Assembly: GCA_903958995.1 (NCBI GenBank)
Contig: CAJBVG010000303.1
Coordinates: 1-9,754, forward strand
Reading direction: 5' to 3'
Source of the DNA: an uncultured bacterium
GTDB taxonomy: Bacteria; Bacteroidota; Bacteroidia; Sphingobacteriales; Sphingobacteriaceae
DNA: 9,754 bases
Shown here: in pieces, positions 1 through 5,922 of the stretch
Numbering within the stretch: the first letter of the stretch is position 1
Layout of the letters: each line of letters opens with the position of its first letter
The notes under the pieces: generated by a model
Databases searched by the model: none
What the model was told of the DNA's origin: nothing
What the model saw: the letters and a program-made list of their open reading frames with translations, nothing else
Position numbers and translations under genes: made by a program

Positions 1-1683
1 AGTACTGCGAACACAGATGTGGCAAGTATTAGTGGCAATAAAATTATTATGCGTAAAGAACAAAGTTCTTCTAATGGTATTAGTGTTGCAATTAACAGAA
101 CAGATACAAGAATTTTAAATAACGTAATTTATAATGCTGCAACAATTGGTGTAAGTATTAATGACTTTATTGGTATTAATGGAATATTAATGGCTAATAA
201 TACTATTGGTGGTAATTTCAAGTTAGGTACAGATGGAGCAGGGGTTAGTTTAACTAAAGTCTTCCCATTAAACATGTATTATAACTCTATAAATTATGAT
301 GGAAACTCTGTGTTTGGTGCTGCATTAAAAGTTGATAATGATTCAAGAGGACTTAGAATATTGAATAACTCACTTGCAAATCCAAGTGTTGGATTCTGTT
401 TCAACATCACCAACTTTGCTAGTATTGATACATCAGATAATAATAATTTCTATACAAAAGGTGTTTTATTTGCAAGAGTAAACTCACTTGATTATTCATC
501 TTTCGAAGAATATAGAGATGTAACTTTAACCGATGAAAAAACAGTTGCTGTAGATCCAGATTATTTCACATCAACAAACTTACACTTAACAAATACTTTC
601 TTAGACGGTGGTGCGGTTGTAATCCCAGGATTATTAACAGATATGGATGGCGAAGTTAGAAACCCTGAGTTCCCAGATATTGGAGCTGATGAGTTTTTAG
701 TTCGTGGAGATATTGAGGTTGTAAGTATTGATAACCCACAACCTAGTCCGGAAGTATACCCTGATTTAATACCAGTAACAATTACTGTTCGTAATAAAGG
801 ATTAAGTAAAATTTCAGGATTAAATGTGAAGTTTTATGTAGATGATATTGAGATTGCGAATGAGGTTATTCCAGTAGAAGAACCATACAAACCTTTATTG
901 CCTGCCGATTTATTAACGTATAATTTTACTACTCAAATAGAACCAACAGCTACAGGCTTTTATAAATTACGCGTTGAAGCTTATTTGCCAGATGATATTG
1001 ATACTACCAATAATGCAAAAGAGGTTATTTTTAAATCATCTATTTCAAGTATTGTTGATGGGGAAGTAAATGCATTTGTTAGTCCAGCGAATAGTTCAGT
1101 ACGTGGTAAAACAAAAATCACAGTATTGGTTAAAAACGCAGGTACTATTCCGATGAAGGATTTCAATATGAATTTTAAAGTAAGAGGTGGTACTACGGTT
1201 AATCTTCCACATACTCAGTCGTTCGGTAGTGATAGCATTATGCCTTTAAGTGTTTATGCTTATTCATTCGAAGATTCAATTGAATGTGACCCATTGTATG
1301 ATCGTTTCTTAGATGTATATATTACAGATCTGACAGATGATATCAATCAGATAAATGATACTTTATATATGTACATTAAACCATTCTCTGGATGTTTCCA
1401 AGGAGTTGAAATAAGCATTAAAGATGTGATGTTAACAAAACCTTGGCCGAACCCTACATCATCTACATTAAATTATGATGTAAATGTTCAAGAGAATGCA
1501 ACGATGAAAATAGAATTAATCGACGTTTTAGGTCATGTATTAAAGTCAGTAGATTATGATCAAATGTCGCAAGGTATAAATCACTTGTCTGTTGATGTGG
1601 CTACATTGCCTCCTGGTATTTACTACTCTAAGGTGTATTATAACGAGCAGTATTATACAGATAAGATTGTTATAAGTAAGTAA
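1..1683 (+). CDS. Secreted T9SS cargo protein, 5'-truncated: beta-helix, two CARDB-like domains, sorting domain
   Basis: The frame is open from base 1, so the true start and any signal peptide lie upstream; the GTG at 19 is an internal codon. About 560 codons are visible. Codons 1-230 are rich in short Asn/Gly/Ile repeats such as ILNNVIYNA and RILNNSL, as in right-handed parallel beta-helix proteins. They end in the block DMDGEVRNPEFPDIGADEF that often closes such helices. Codons about 236-350 and 355-465 look like two CARDB/Ig-like domains (VTITVRNKG, ITVLVKNAG). The last 83 residues (from base 1432) match a type A T9SS C-terminal domain: PWPNP, DVLGHVLKS, LPPGIYYSK, and the terminal TDKIVISK. 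By family knowledge such proteins cross the outer membrane through the T9SS and are surface-attached or released. Whether this one binds glycans, acts as an enzyme or is an adhesin cannot be told. The sorting-domain call is firm and the helix call less so. Confidence 0.88.
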   Translation, partial: STANTDVASISGNKIIMRKEQSSSNGISVAINRTDTRILNNVIYNAATIGVSINDFIGINGILMANNTIGGNFKLGTDGAGVSLTKVFPLNMYYNSINYDGNSVFGAALKVDNDSRGLRILNNSLANPSVGFCFNITNFASIDTSDNNNFYTKGVLFARVNSLDYSSFEEYRDVTLTDEKTVAVDPDYFTSTNLHLTNTFLDGGAVVIPGLLTDMDGEVRNPEFPDIGADEFLVRGDIEVVSIDNPQPSPEVYPDLIPVTITVRNKGLSKISGLNVKFYVDDIEIANEVIPVEEPYKPLLPADLLTYNFTTQIEPTATGFYKLRVEAYLPDDIDTTNNAKEVIFKSSISSIVDGEVNAFVSPANSSVRGKTKITVLVKNAGTIPMKDFNMNFKVRGGTTVNLPHTQSFGSDSIMPLSVYAYSFEDSIECDPLYDRFLDVYITDLTDDINQINDTLYMYIKPFSGCFQGVEISIKDVMLTKPWPNPTSSTLNYDVNVQENATMKIELIDVLGHVLKSVDYDQMSQGINHLSVDVATLPPGIYYSKVYYNEQYYTDKIVISK

Positions 1684-1690
1684 TGTGTAT

Positions 1691-1767
1691 TGGGTAGTGA
1701 GTAATGAGTAATTAATTTAACTCAAACTCACTACCCATTACTCACTACCCATTACTCATTACCCACT
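1691..1767. repeat. Heptad tandem repeat (ACYCAYT type) forming an inverted repeat between convergent genes
   Basis: Bases 1726-1767 are six exact-length heptads: ACTCACT, ACCCATT, ACTCACT, ACCCATT, ACTCATT, ACCCACT. They can also be read as a 14-bp unit ACTCACTACCCATT in about three copies. The same units occur on the other strand at 1691-1712. As a result 1691-1702 pairs perfectly with 1726-1737 (12 bp), or 1691-1705 with 1737-1751 (15 bp). The array lies between the T9SS gene and queG, which converge, so the hairpin could act as a bidirectional terminator, although it has no T-tract. The queG stop codon (1745-1747) and its last six codons lie inside the array. Confidence 0.9.
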
Positions 1768-2674
1768 TTATATTTCTCTTCAATCCTTCAAACTTCGTCC
1801 GTTTAATCGGCGAATGTTTAAATAAAATCTCAAAACTTTCTTGTGTTAAATTATCCCAATCGGATTTCGTGTAGGCGAACCATTCTAATTTTGGTTTGAA
1901 ATCGAATTCATTAGTTGCAATGGAGAATCTATTCCAAGGACATACATCCTGGCAAACATCACAACCAAAAATCCAATCGGAATAGGAGTGTTGTAGTTCT
2001 TTAGGAAATTCATCTTTTAGCTCGATGGTTAAATAGGATATACATTTACTGGCATCAAGTATATAGGGAGCTACGATAGCTTGTGTAGGGCAAGCGTCAA
2101 TGCATTGTGTACACGTACCGCAATGATCAGTTTGCATAGGTGCATCATATGCACATTCAATGTCAATTAATAATTCGGCTAAAAAGAAAAATGAACCTTG
2201 TTTTTTACTGAGTAGATTCGTGTGTTTGCCAATCCAACCCAGTCCGCTTTCTTTTGCCCAAACCTTATCCATTACTGGTGCCGAATCTACAAATGCTCTT
2301 CCGTTTACATCGCCCACTTTTTCGCGAATAGCATTCATCAAAAGTTTTAACTTACGTTTTATCACCTCATGATAATCATCGCCGTAGGCGTATTTAGAAA
2401 CTAAATAGGAGGAAGATGAGATTTCATTTTCGGGGAAATAATTTAAACTTAAACTGATGATGCTTTTTGTATCATCAACTAATTTGCGTGGATCAAGGCG
2501 TTTGTCGAAATGGTTTTCCATGTACGACATTCTACCGTGTTTACCATCTTTAAGCCATTGTTCTAAACGAGGAGCTTCTTCTTCGAGGTAACGAGCTTTC
2601 GCAATTCCACAATTTAAAAACCCAAGCGCTTTTGCTTCCTGTTTAATGAAAGTAGATATCGCTTCGGGATTCAT
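1745..2674 (-). CDS. queG: Epoxyqueuosine reductase QueG
   Basis: QueG performs the last step of queuosine synthesis, reducing epoxyqueuosine to queuosine in the anticodon wobble position of tRNAs for Tyr, His, Asn and Asp. It uses cobalamin and two [4Fe-4S] clusters in the cytoplasm. The 309-residue product shows both ferredoxin-like cysteine sets: C185-C188-C191-C195-P and C211...C238-C241-C245-P. It also has the signature region around 130-151 (VDSAPVMDKVWAKESGLGWI), in which D130 sits where the catalytic Asp of QueG is expected. The protein is shorter than the roughly 380-residue E. coli enzyme because the C-terminal HEAT-like part is missing, which I believe is common in Bacteroidota. 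The ATG lies 12 bp after the ruvB stop, so it is probably the last gene of the glycosyltransferase-ruvB-queG operon. The final residues, WVMSNG, are encoded by an intergenic heptad repeat, so the natural C-terminus was probably overwritten or extended slightly. Confidence 0.95.
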   Translation of the reverse strand: MNPEAISTFIKQEAKALGFLNCGIAKARYLEEEAPRLEQWLKDGKHGRMSYMENHFDKRLDPRKLVDDTKSIISLSLNYFPENEISSSSYLVSKYAYGDDYHEVIKRKLKLLMNAIREKVGDVNGRAFVDSAPVMDKVWAKESGLGWIGKHTNLLSKKQGSFFFLAELLIDIECAYDAPMQTDHCGTCTQCIDACPTQAIVAPYILDASKCISYLTIELKDEFPKELQHSYSDWIFGCDVCQDVCPWNRFSIATNEFDFKPKLEWFAYTKSDWDNLTQESFEILFKHSPIKRTKFEGLKRNIKWVMSNG

Positions 2675-2686
2675 TAGGGATGAAGT

Positions 2687-3715
2687 TTAAAAAAGAGTAT
2701 TGTTTTTTTTGATGTCGCCAATTTTACTGCGAAGATGTTTGTAAGCAAGTTCGGTGGCTTCTCGTCCACGAGGAGTGCGCATCATAAATCCTTCTTGTAT
2801 TAAGAATGGTTCATACACTTCTTCGATAGTTCCTTCGTCTTCACCAACAGCTGTAGCAATAGTTTTTAATCCTACAGGTCCGCCTTTAAATTTCTCAATA
2901 ATAGTAAGTAGGATTTTATTATCCATTTCATCTAAACCATGCTCATCAACATTTAGAGCGTTGAGTGAATAGTTAGCGATGTTTGTATCTATTTCTCCAT
3001 TTCCTTTTATCTGCGCAAAGTCACGCGTTCTACGAAGTAATGCGTTAGCAATTCGAGGCGTACCTCTACTACGACGAGCAATTTCATAAGCACCTTCTTC
3101 GGTGATTGGAGTTTTTAAAATATCTGATGAACGGAGTACGATATCTGTAAGTAATTTTGAATCGTAATATTCTAAACGGGCATTAATTCCAAATCGAGCT
3201 CGTAAAGGGGAAGTTAATAATCCGGAACGAGTAGTAGCACCAATGAGAGTGAAAGGGTTCAAGCTAATTTGTACTGAACGCGCATTAGGTCCTGAATCTA
3301 GCATGATATCAATCTTGTAATCCTCCATTGCAGAATATAAATATTCTTCAACCACAGGGCTTAAACGATGAATCTCATCTATAAATAAAATGTCACCTTC
3401 TTCAAGGTTGGTTAATAGTCCAGCTAAGTCGCCTGGCTTATCTAAAACAGGTCCTGAAGTAACTTTTATGCTTACGCCAAGTTCATTGGCAATGATATAC
3501 GATAATGTTGTTTTACCTAAGCCTGGAGGGCCGTGTAAAAGGACATGGTCAAGTGCTTCTTTTCTACGTTTAGCAGCCTCAACAAATATTTTTATGTTTT
3601 CAACGATCTTATGTTGCCCTGTAAAATCATCAAAAGCAGAAGGGCGCAATACCTTTTCAATATCCTTTTCAGAATTATCTAAATTGTCGGCATTCGGATC
3701 GAGAATTGGATTCAT
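2687..3715 (-). CDS. ruvB: Holliday junction branch migration helicase RuvB
   Basis: RuvB is the hexameric AAA+ motor that, with RuvA, drives branch migration of Holliday junctions during recombinational repair. The 342-residue length is typical. Visible motifs are Walker A (GPPGLGKTT, 62-70), Walker B (DILFIDEIHRLSP, 108-120), sensor 1 (GATTRSGLLTSPLRARFGI, about 159-177), sensor 2 (RGTPRIAN, 217-224) and a C-terminal winged helix containing the DNA-binding loop TPRGREAT (314-321). Nothing essential is missing. The ATG is preceded 16 bp upstream by the glycosyltransferase stop and followed 12 bp downstream by queG, so it is the middle gene of a tight operon. ruvA and ruvC are not nearby. In many bacteria ruvAB adjoins queA/tgt; here the queuosine neighbour is queG instead. 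Confidence 0.98.
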   Translation of the reverse strand: MNPILDPNADNLDNSEKDIEKVLRPSAFDDFTGQHKIVENIKIFVEAAKRRKEALDHVLLHGPPGLGKTTLSYIIANELGVSIKVTSGPVLDKPGDLAGLLTNLEEGDILFIDEIHRLSPVVEEYLYSAMEDYKIDIMLDSGPNARSVQISLNPFTLIGATTRSGLLTSPLRARFGINARLEYYDSKLLTDIVLRSSDILKTPITEEGAYEIARRSRGTPRIANALLRRTRDFAQIKGNGEIDTNIANYSLNALNVDEHGLDEMDNKILLTIIEKFKGGPVGLKTIATAVGEDEGTIEEVYEPFLIQEGFMMRTPRGREATELAYKHLRSKIGDIKKNNTLF

Positions 3716-3731
3716 TTCTAAAAATACGGAA

Positions 3732-4466
3732 TTAATTCTTGCGTTTATATTTTATAAAGAAGCTATTAAATTTCATTTGAAGAACTCCAAATACGGCTTC
3801 TCTAATAATTCCTTTAGACATCTTACTTGTACCTTCACTACGATCGGTGAAAATAATGGGTACTTCCAAAATATCAAAGCCAAATTTCCACGTCGTGAAT
3901 TTCATTTCAATTTGAAAGGCATATCCAACGAACTTCACTTTGTTTAATTTGATGGTTTCGAGTACAATTCGTTTATAGCATTTAAATCCGGCAGTAGCAT
4001 CATTTACTGGCATGCCAGTAATAAACTGAACATATTTAGAAGCAAAGAATGATAAAATCACTCTGCTCATTGGCCAATTCACTACATTGATACCGGTAAT
4101 GTATCGAGAACCAATGGCAAGATCTGCACCATTTACACAAGCTTGTCGTAATCGAACTAAATCATCGGGGTTATGCGAAAAGTCGGCATCCATTTCAAAG
4201 ATATACTCGTAAGTACGGTGTAAAGCCCATTTGAATCCATGGATGTAAGCAGTACCTAATCCAAGTTTGCCTTTACGTTCTTCTATGAATAAACGCTCAG
4301 CATATTGAGCTTGTAAGCCTTTAATAATATCGGCTGTGCCATCAGGCGAACCATCATCAATTATCAATAAATGGAATGGATGAGGCAATGAGAATACCTT
4401 GTGAATCATCTTCTCGATGTTCTCTTTCTCGTTGTACGTGGGGATGATGATTAAACTGTCTGACAT
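3732..4466 (-). CDS. Polyprenol-phosphate mannosyltransferase-like GT2 glycosyltransferase (soluble Dpm1 type)
   Basis: The 244-residue protein is a GT-A fold family 2 transferase. Motifs are IIPTYNEKENI (7-17), IDDGSPDGT (36-44, nucleotide-sugar binding), the metal-binding EMDADFSHNP (91-100, D93/D95), GSRYITG (119-125), the acceptor-side NDATAGFKCY (155-164) and FTDRSEGTSKMS (206-217). These match dolichol/polyprenol-phosphate mannose synthases, which move a sugar, usually mannose from GDP-Man, to a lipid phosphate at the cytoplasmic membrane face for later use by membrane glycosyltransferases. There is no C-terminal GtrA-like or multi-helix membrane domain, so it resembles the catalytic-only Dpm1 class; one weakly hydrophobic stretch (about 135-150) may touch the membrane. 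The exact sugar cannot be read from sequence. It is probably the first gene of the operon with ruvB and queG, and its start lies 50 bp from the divergent gmhB start. Confidence 0.88.
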   Translation of the reverse strand: MSDSLIIIPTYNEKENIEKMIHKVFSLPHPFHLLIIDDGSPDGTADIIKGLQAQYAERLFIEERKGKLGLGTAYIHGFKWALHRTYEYIFEMDADFSHNPDDLVRLRQACVNGADLAIGSRYITGINVVNWPMSRVILSFFASKYVQFITGMPVNDATAGFKCYKRIVLETIKLNKVKFVGYAFQIEMKFTTWKFGFDILEVPIIFTDRSEGTSKMSKGIIREAVFGVLQMKFNSFFIKYKRKN

Positions 4467-4479
4467 TTTTTTGATGTTA

Positions 4480-4487
4480 CGAAGATA
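4480..4487 (-). promoter_or_regulatory. Putative -7 element of the glycosyltransferase-ruvB-queG operon
   Basis: Read on the minus strand this is TATCTTCG, a 7-of-8 match to the Bacteroidota -7 consensus TAnnTTTG. It predicts a start site near 4475 and a leader of about 9 nt before the ATG. I see no convincing -33 TTG box at the usual distance. Confidence 0.5.
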
Positions 4488-4505
4488 ATTAATATTTTGA
4501 AATCG

Positions 4506-4513
4506 TACTTTTG
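4506..4513 (+). promoter_or_regulatory. Putative -7 element of gmhB (leaderless or nearly so)
   Basis: TACTTTTG is an exact match to TAnnTTTG and ends only three bases before the ATG at 4517. With normal spacing, transcription would begin at or within a base or two of that ATG. This argues against the upstream TTG at 4511 as start, because it lies inside the promoter element. No clear -33 box is visible. Confidence 0.6.
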
Positions 4514-4516
4514 AAT

Positions 4517-5005
4517 ATGAATAAAGCTATCTTTTTAGACCGCGATGGTATTATTAACGTAGAAATAGGTGATTATATCAAACGTTTCGAAGATTTTACA
4601 TTAATTCCACACTTAGGAGAAGCCTTAAGTCTGTTAAAAGAGAAAGGATATTTGTTCGTAGTCATCACGAATCAGGGTGGTTTAGCCAAAAATCTTTATT
4701 CTGTTGATGAATTAGACAAGATGCACCATTACCTCGAAGAGGAGATGTTGAAATACGATATCCATTTTGAAGAAATCTATTATTGCCCTCATCATCCCGA
4801 CTATAATGGAAACTGCTTATGCAGAAAACCAGGCTCACAAATGTTAGAGAAAGCCATTGCGCGATTTAATATCGATCCAAGCCAATCTTATTTTATTGGA
4901 GATAAACAACGCGATGTAGATGCCGGAAGTGCAGTGGGAGTAAAGGGGATTTTAGTGGAAAGCAACCCTGACCTCTTCGAGGTAGTTTCCAGAATTGAGA
5001 ATTGA
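4517..5005 (+). CDS. gmhB: D-glycero-D-manno-heptose 1,7-bisphosphate 7-phosphatase (HAD-IIIA, GmhB-like)
   Basis: The 162-residue HAD-superfamily phosphatase carries all family motifs: FLDRDGIIN with nucleophile D8 and acid/base D10, the VITNQGG motif (T51), the zinc loop CPHHPDYNGNCLCRKP (C90, H92, C100, C102; K104), and the terminal GDKQRDVDAG with D133. The zinc loop is typical of GmhB and of histidinol-phosphatase relatives. GmhB removes the 7-phosphate in ADP- or GDP-heptose synthesis for LPS core or surface glycans. The HisB-type alternative is less likely because there is no his gene nearby. I start it at the ATG at 4517; the TTG at 4511 is part of the promoter. The TGA stop lies inside a heptad repeat, which also encodes the last few residues. 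It converges with the transaldolase gene, whose enzyme forms sedoheptulose-7-phosphate, the root of heptose synthesis. Confidence 0.88.
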   Translation: MNKAIFLDRDGIINVEIGDYIKRFEDFTLIPHLGEALSLLKEKGYLFVVITNQGGLAKNLYSVDELDKMHHYLEEEMLKYDIHFEEIYYCPHHPDYNGNCLCRKPGSQMLEKAIARFNIDPSQSYFIGDKQRDVDAGSAVGVKGILVESNPDLFEVVSRIEN

Positions 5006-5053
5006 GATATGAGATGAATTGAGTCTCTCATATCTCAATTCTAATATCTATTT
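4991..5053. repeat. Heptad repeat forming a 17-bp perfect hairpin between gmhB and tal
   Basis: The left arm reads AGAATTG, AGAATTG, AGATATG, AGATGAA (4991-5018). The right arm reads TCTCATA, TCTCAAT, TCTAATA, TCTATTT (5026-5053). Bases 4998-5014 and 5026-5042 are perfect reverse complements, with an 11-nt loop. The structure covers the gmhB stop (5003-5005) and the tal stop (complement of 5048-5050). Lying between convergent genes, it is a plausible bidirectional terminator, although it has no T-tract. Confidence 0.9.
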
Positions 5054-5710
5054 ACTAGCATTCGCTTTAGCGTGATCCGCTAAAAACTGTGCTAATCCAC
5101 TATCTGTTAATGGATGCTTCAATAATTGTAAAATAGCTGATAATGGGCCAGTCATAACATCAGCACCAAGTTTAGCACATTGAATAATGTGTAATGGGTG
5201 ACGAACAGAAGCCGCTAATATTTGAGTTTCGTAACCGTAGTTATCAAAAATCTGACGAATATCTTCGATTAAGATCATACCATCCGAAGAGATATCATCT
5301 AAACGACCAACAAAAGGAGAAACATACGTAGCACCTGCTTTCGCAGCTAATAATGCTTGTCCTGCTGAAAATATTAATGTACAATTAGTACGAATTCCTT
5401 TTTGTGAAAAGTATTTTAATGCTTTAATACCGTCTTTAATCATTGGTATTTTAACCACAATTTTCGGACTGATAGCAGCTAAGCGTTCGCCTTCAGCAAT
5501 CATACCTTCATAATCAGTTGCAATAACTTCAGCACTCACTTTATCTTCAACGATATCGCAAATTGCTTTGTAATGATTCATTACATTTTCTTCGCCAGCA
5601 ATACCTTCTTTGGCCATCAATGATGGATTTGTAGTTACGCCATCTAATATACCAAGGTCTTGAGCCTCTTTAATTTGTGCTAAGTTAGCTGTGTCAATAA
5701 AAAATTGCAT
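5048..5710 (-). CDS. tal: Transaldolase, small FSA/TalC-like subfamily
   Basis: This is a 220-residue class I aldolase of the small transaldolase/fructose-6-phosphate aldolase group. Visible are FIDTANL with D6, DGVTTNPSL (23-31), the Schiff-base lysine K87 in VVKIPM, TNCTLIFSAGQA (108-119), and SPFVGRLDD (131-139). The residue matching Tyr131 of E. coli FsaA is Phe133 here. Phe at this place goes with transaldolase rather than fructose-6-phosphate aldolase activity, so I call it a transaldolase: it moves dihydroxyacetone between fructose-6-P/erythrose-4-P and sedoheptulose-7-P/glyceraldehyde-3-P in the cytoplasmic pentose phosphate pathway. It lies directly downstream of ffs on the same strand. 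No clear TAnnTTTG is seen between them, so it may depend on read-through or on a weaker promoter. Its stop lies in the hairpin repeat shared with gmhB. Confidence 0.93.
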   Translation of the reverse strand: MQFFIDTANLAQIKEAQDLGILDGVTTNPSLMAKEGIAGEENVMNHYKAICDIVEDKVSAEVIATDYEGMIAEGERLAAISPKIVVKIPMIKDGIKALKYFSQKGIRTNCTLIFSAGQALLAAKAGATYVSPFVGRLDDISSDGMILIEDIRQIFDNYGYETQILAASVRHPLHIIQCAKLGADVMTGPLSAILQLLKHPLTDSGLAQFLADHAKANASK

Positions 5711-5740
5711 GAGTATGGGGTTTGATTTGTGATTTTAAAA

Positions 5741-5747
5741 ACAAAAA
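5741..5747 (-). terminator. T-tract following the SRP RNA
   Basis: On the minus strand the closing stem of the SRP RNA is followed at once by TTTTTG, then more T residues (TTTTTAAAA). The RNA's own terminal helix plus this tract resembles an intrinsic terminator, though the stem is only about 7 bp, so some read-through into tal is plausible. Confidence 0.5.
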
Positions 5748-5844
5748 GGGTAAGCACCTCATATCGCACCGCTACAACCTTTTACCCTTGCTTCCTTCCG
5801 AACCTGGGGGAGTTCAAAGGGAGCTGGTCGTATAAGACTTACCC
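5748..5844 (-). ncRNA. ffs: Signal recognition particle RNA, 4.5S type
   Basis: The minus strand contains CCAGGTTCGGAAGGAAGCA (about 5806-5788). This is the universally conserved domain IV of SRP RNA with its GGAA tetraloop, the site bound by Ffh. The ends, GGGTAAG (5844-5838) and CTTACCC (5754-5748), are perfect complements and close the hairpin, giving about 97 nt, near the length of E. coli 4.5S RNA. An exact -7 element lies just upstream and a T-tract lies downstream. The RNA, with Ffh and FtsY, targets nascent inner-membrane and secretory proteins. The exact ends are inferred from the terminal helix and promoter and could differ by a few bases. Confidence 0.93.
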
Positions 5845-5848
5845 GTCG

Positions 5849-5856
5849 CAAATATA
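5849..5856 (-). promoter_or_regulatory. -7 promoter element of ffs
   Basis: The minus strand reads TATATTTG followed by C, an exact match to TAnnTTTGY. Its last G lies five bases before the first G of the terminal SRP RNA helix, which is the expected distance to a start site at 5844. A clear -33 TTG is not visible; the upstream region is the AT-rich heptad array. Confidence 0.7.
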
Positions 5857-5860
5857 GTAT

Positions 5861-5896
5861 AAATTCTAAATTCTATATTTTAAAATTCTAAATTGA
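5861..5896. repeat. AT-rich heptad array (AAATTCT type) upstream of ffs
   Basis: The plus strand reads AAATTCT, AAATTCT, ATATTTT, then an 8-base AAAATTCT and AAATTGA. It is a degenerate 7-bp tandem repeat lying between the trmH stop and the ffs promoter, where a -33 box or an UP-like AT-rich element would lie for ffs. It resembles the other arrays in period but is more degenerate and AT-rich, so it could be chance. Confidence 0.6.
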
Positions 5897-5922
5897 TTAA
5901 TGAAGACCCTAGTGCTTATTAG

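Noticed and set aside
19..21. GTG as the start of the T9SS protein
   Set aside because: The frame is open from base 1 with beta-helix-like sequence on both sides and no upstream promoter, so the gene is simply cut by the window edge.
1726..1767. CRISPR array
   Set aside because: The units are contiguous 7- or 14-bp repeats with no unique spacers, and there are no cas genes.
3390..3947. 185-codon plus-strand frame
   Set aside because: It is opposite the conserved parts of ruvB and the glycosyltransferase and spans their junction; its composition is that of an antisense shadow.
4511..4516. TTG start for gmhB six bases upstream of the ATG
   Set aside because: The TTG overlaps the exact -7 element TACTTTTG, and the family motif FLDRDG lies at the normal distance from the ATG at 4517.
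5788..5806. tmRNA or tRNA as the source of the GGAAGGAAGC signal
   Set aside because: There is no tRNA-like acceptor or TpsiC arm and no tag-peptide frame; the tetraloop, closing stem and length fit SRP RNA.
5900..5922. Near-palindrome AAGACCCTAGTGCTT after trmH as a terminator or operator
   Set aside because: Too many central mismatches and no T-tract; not better than chance.
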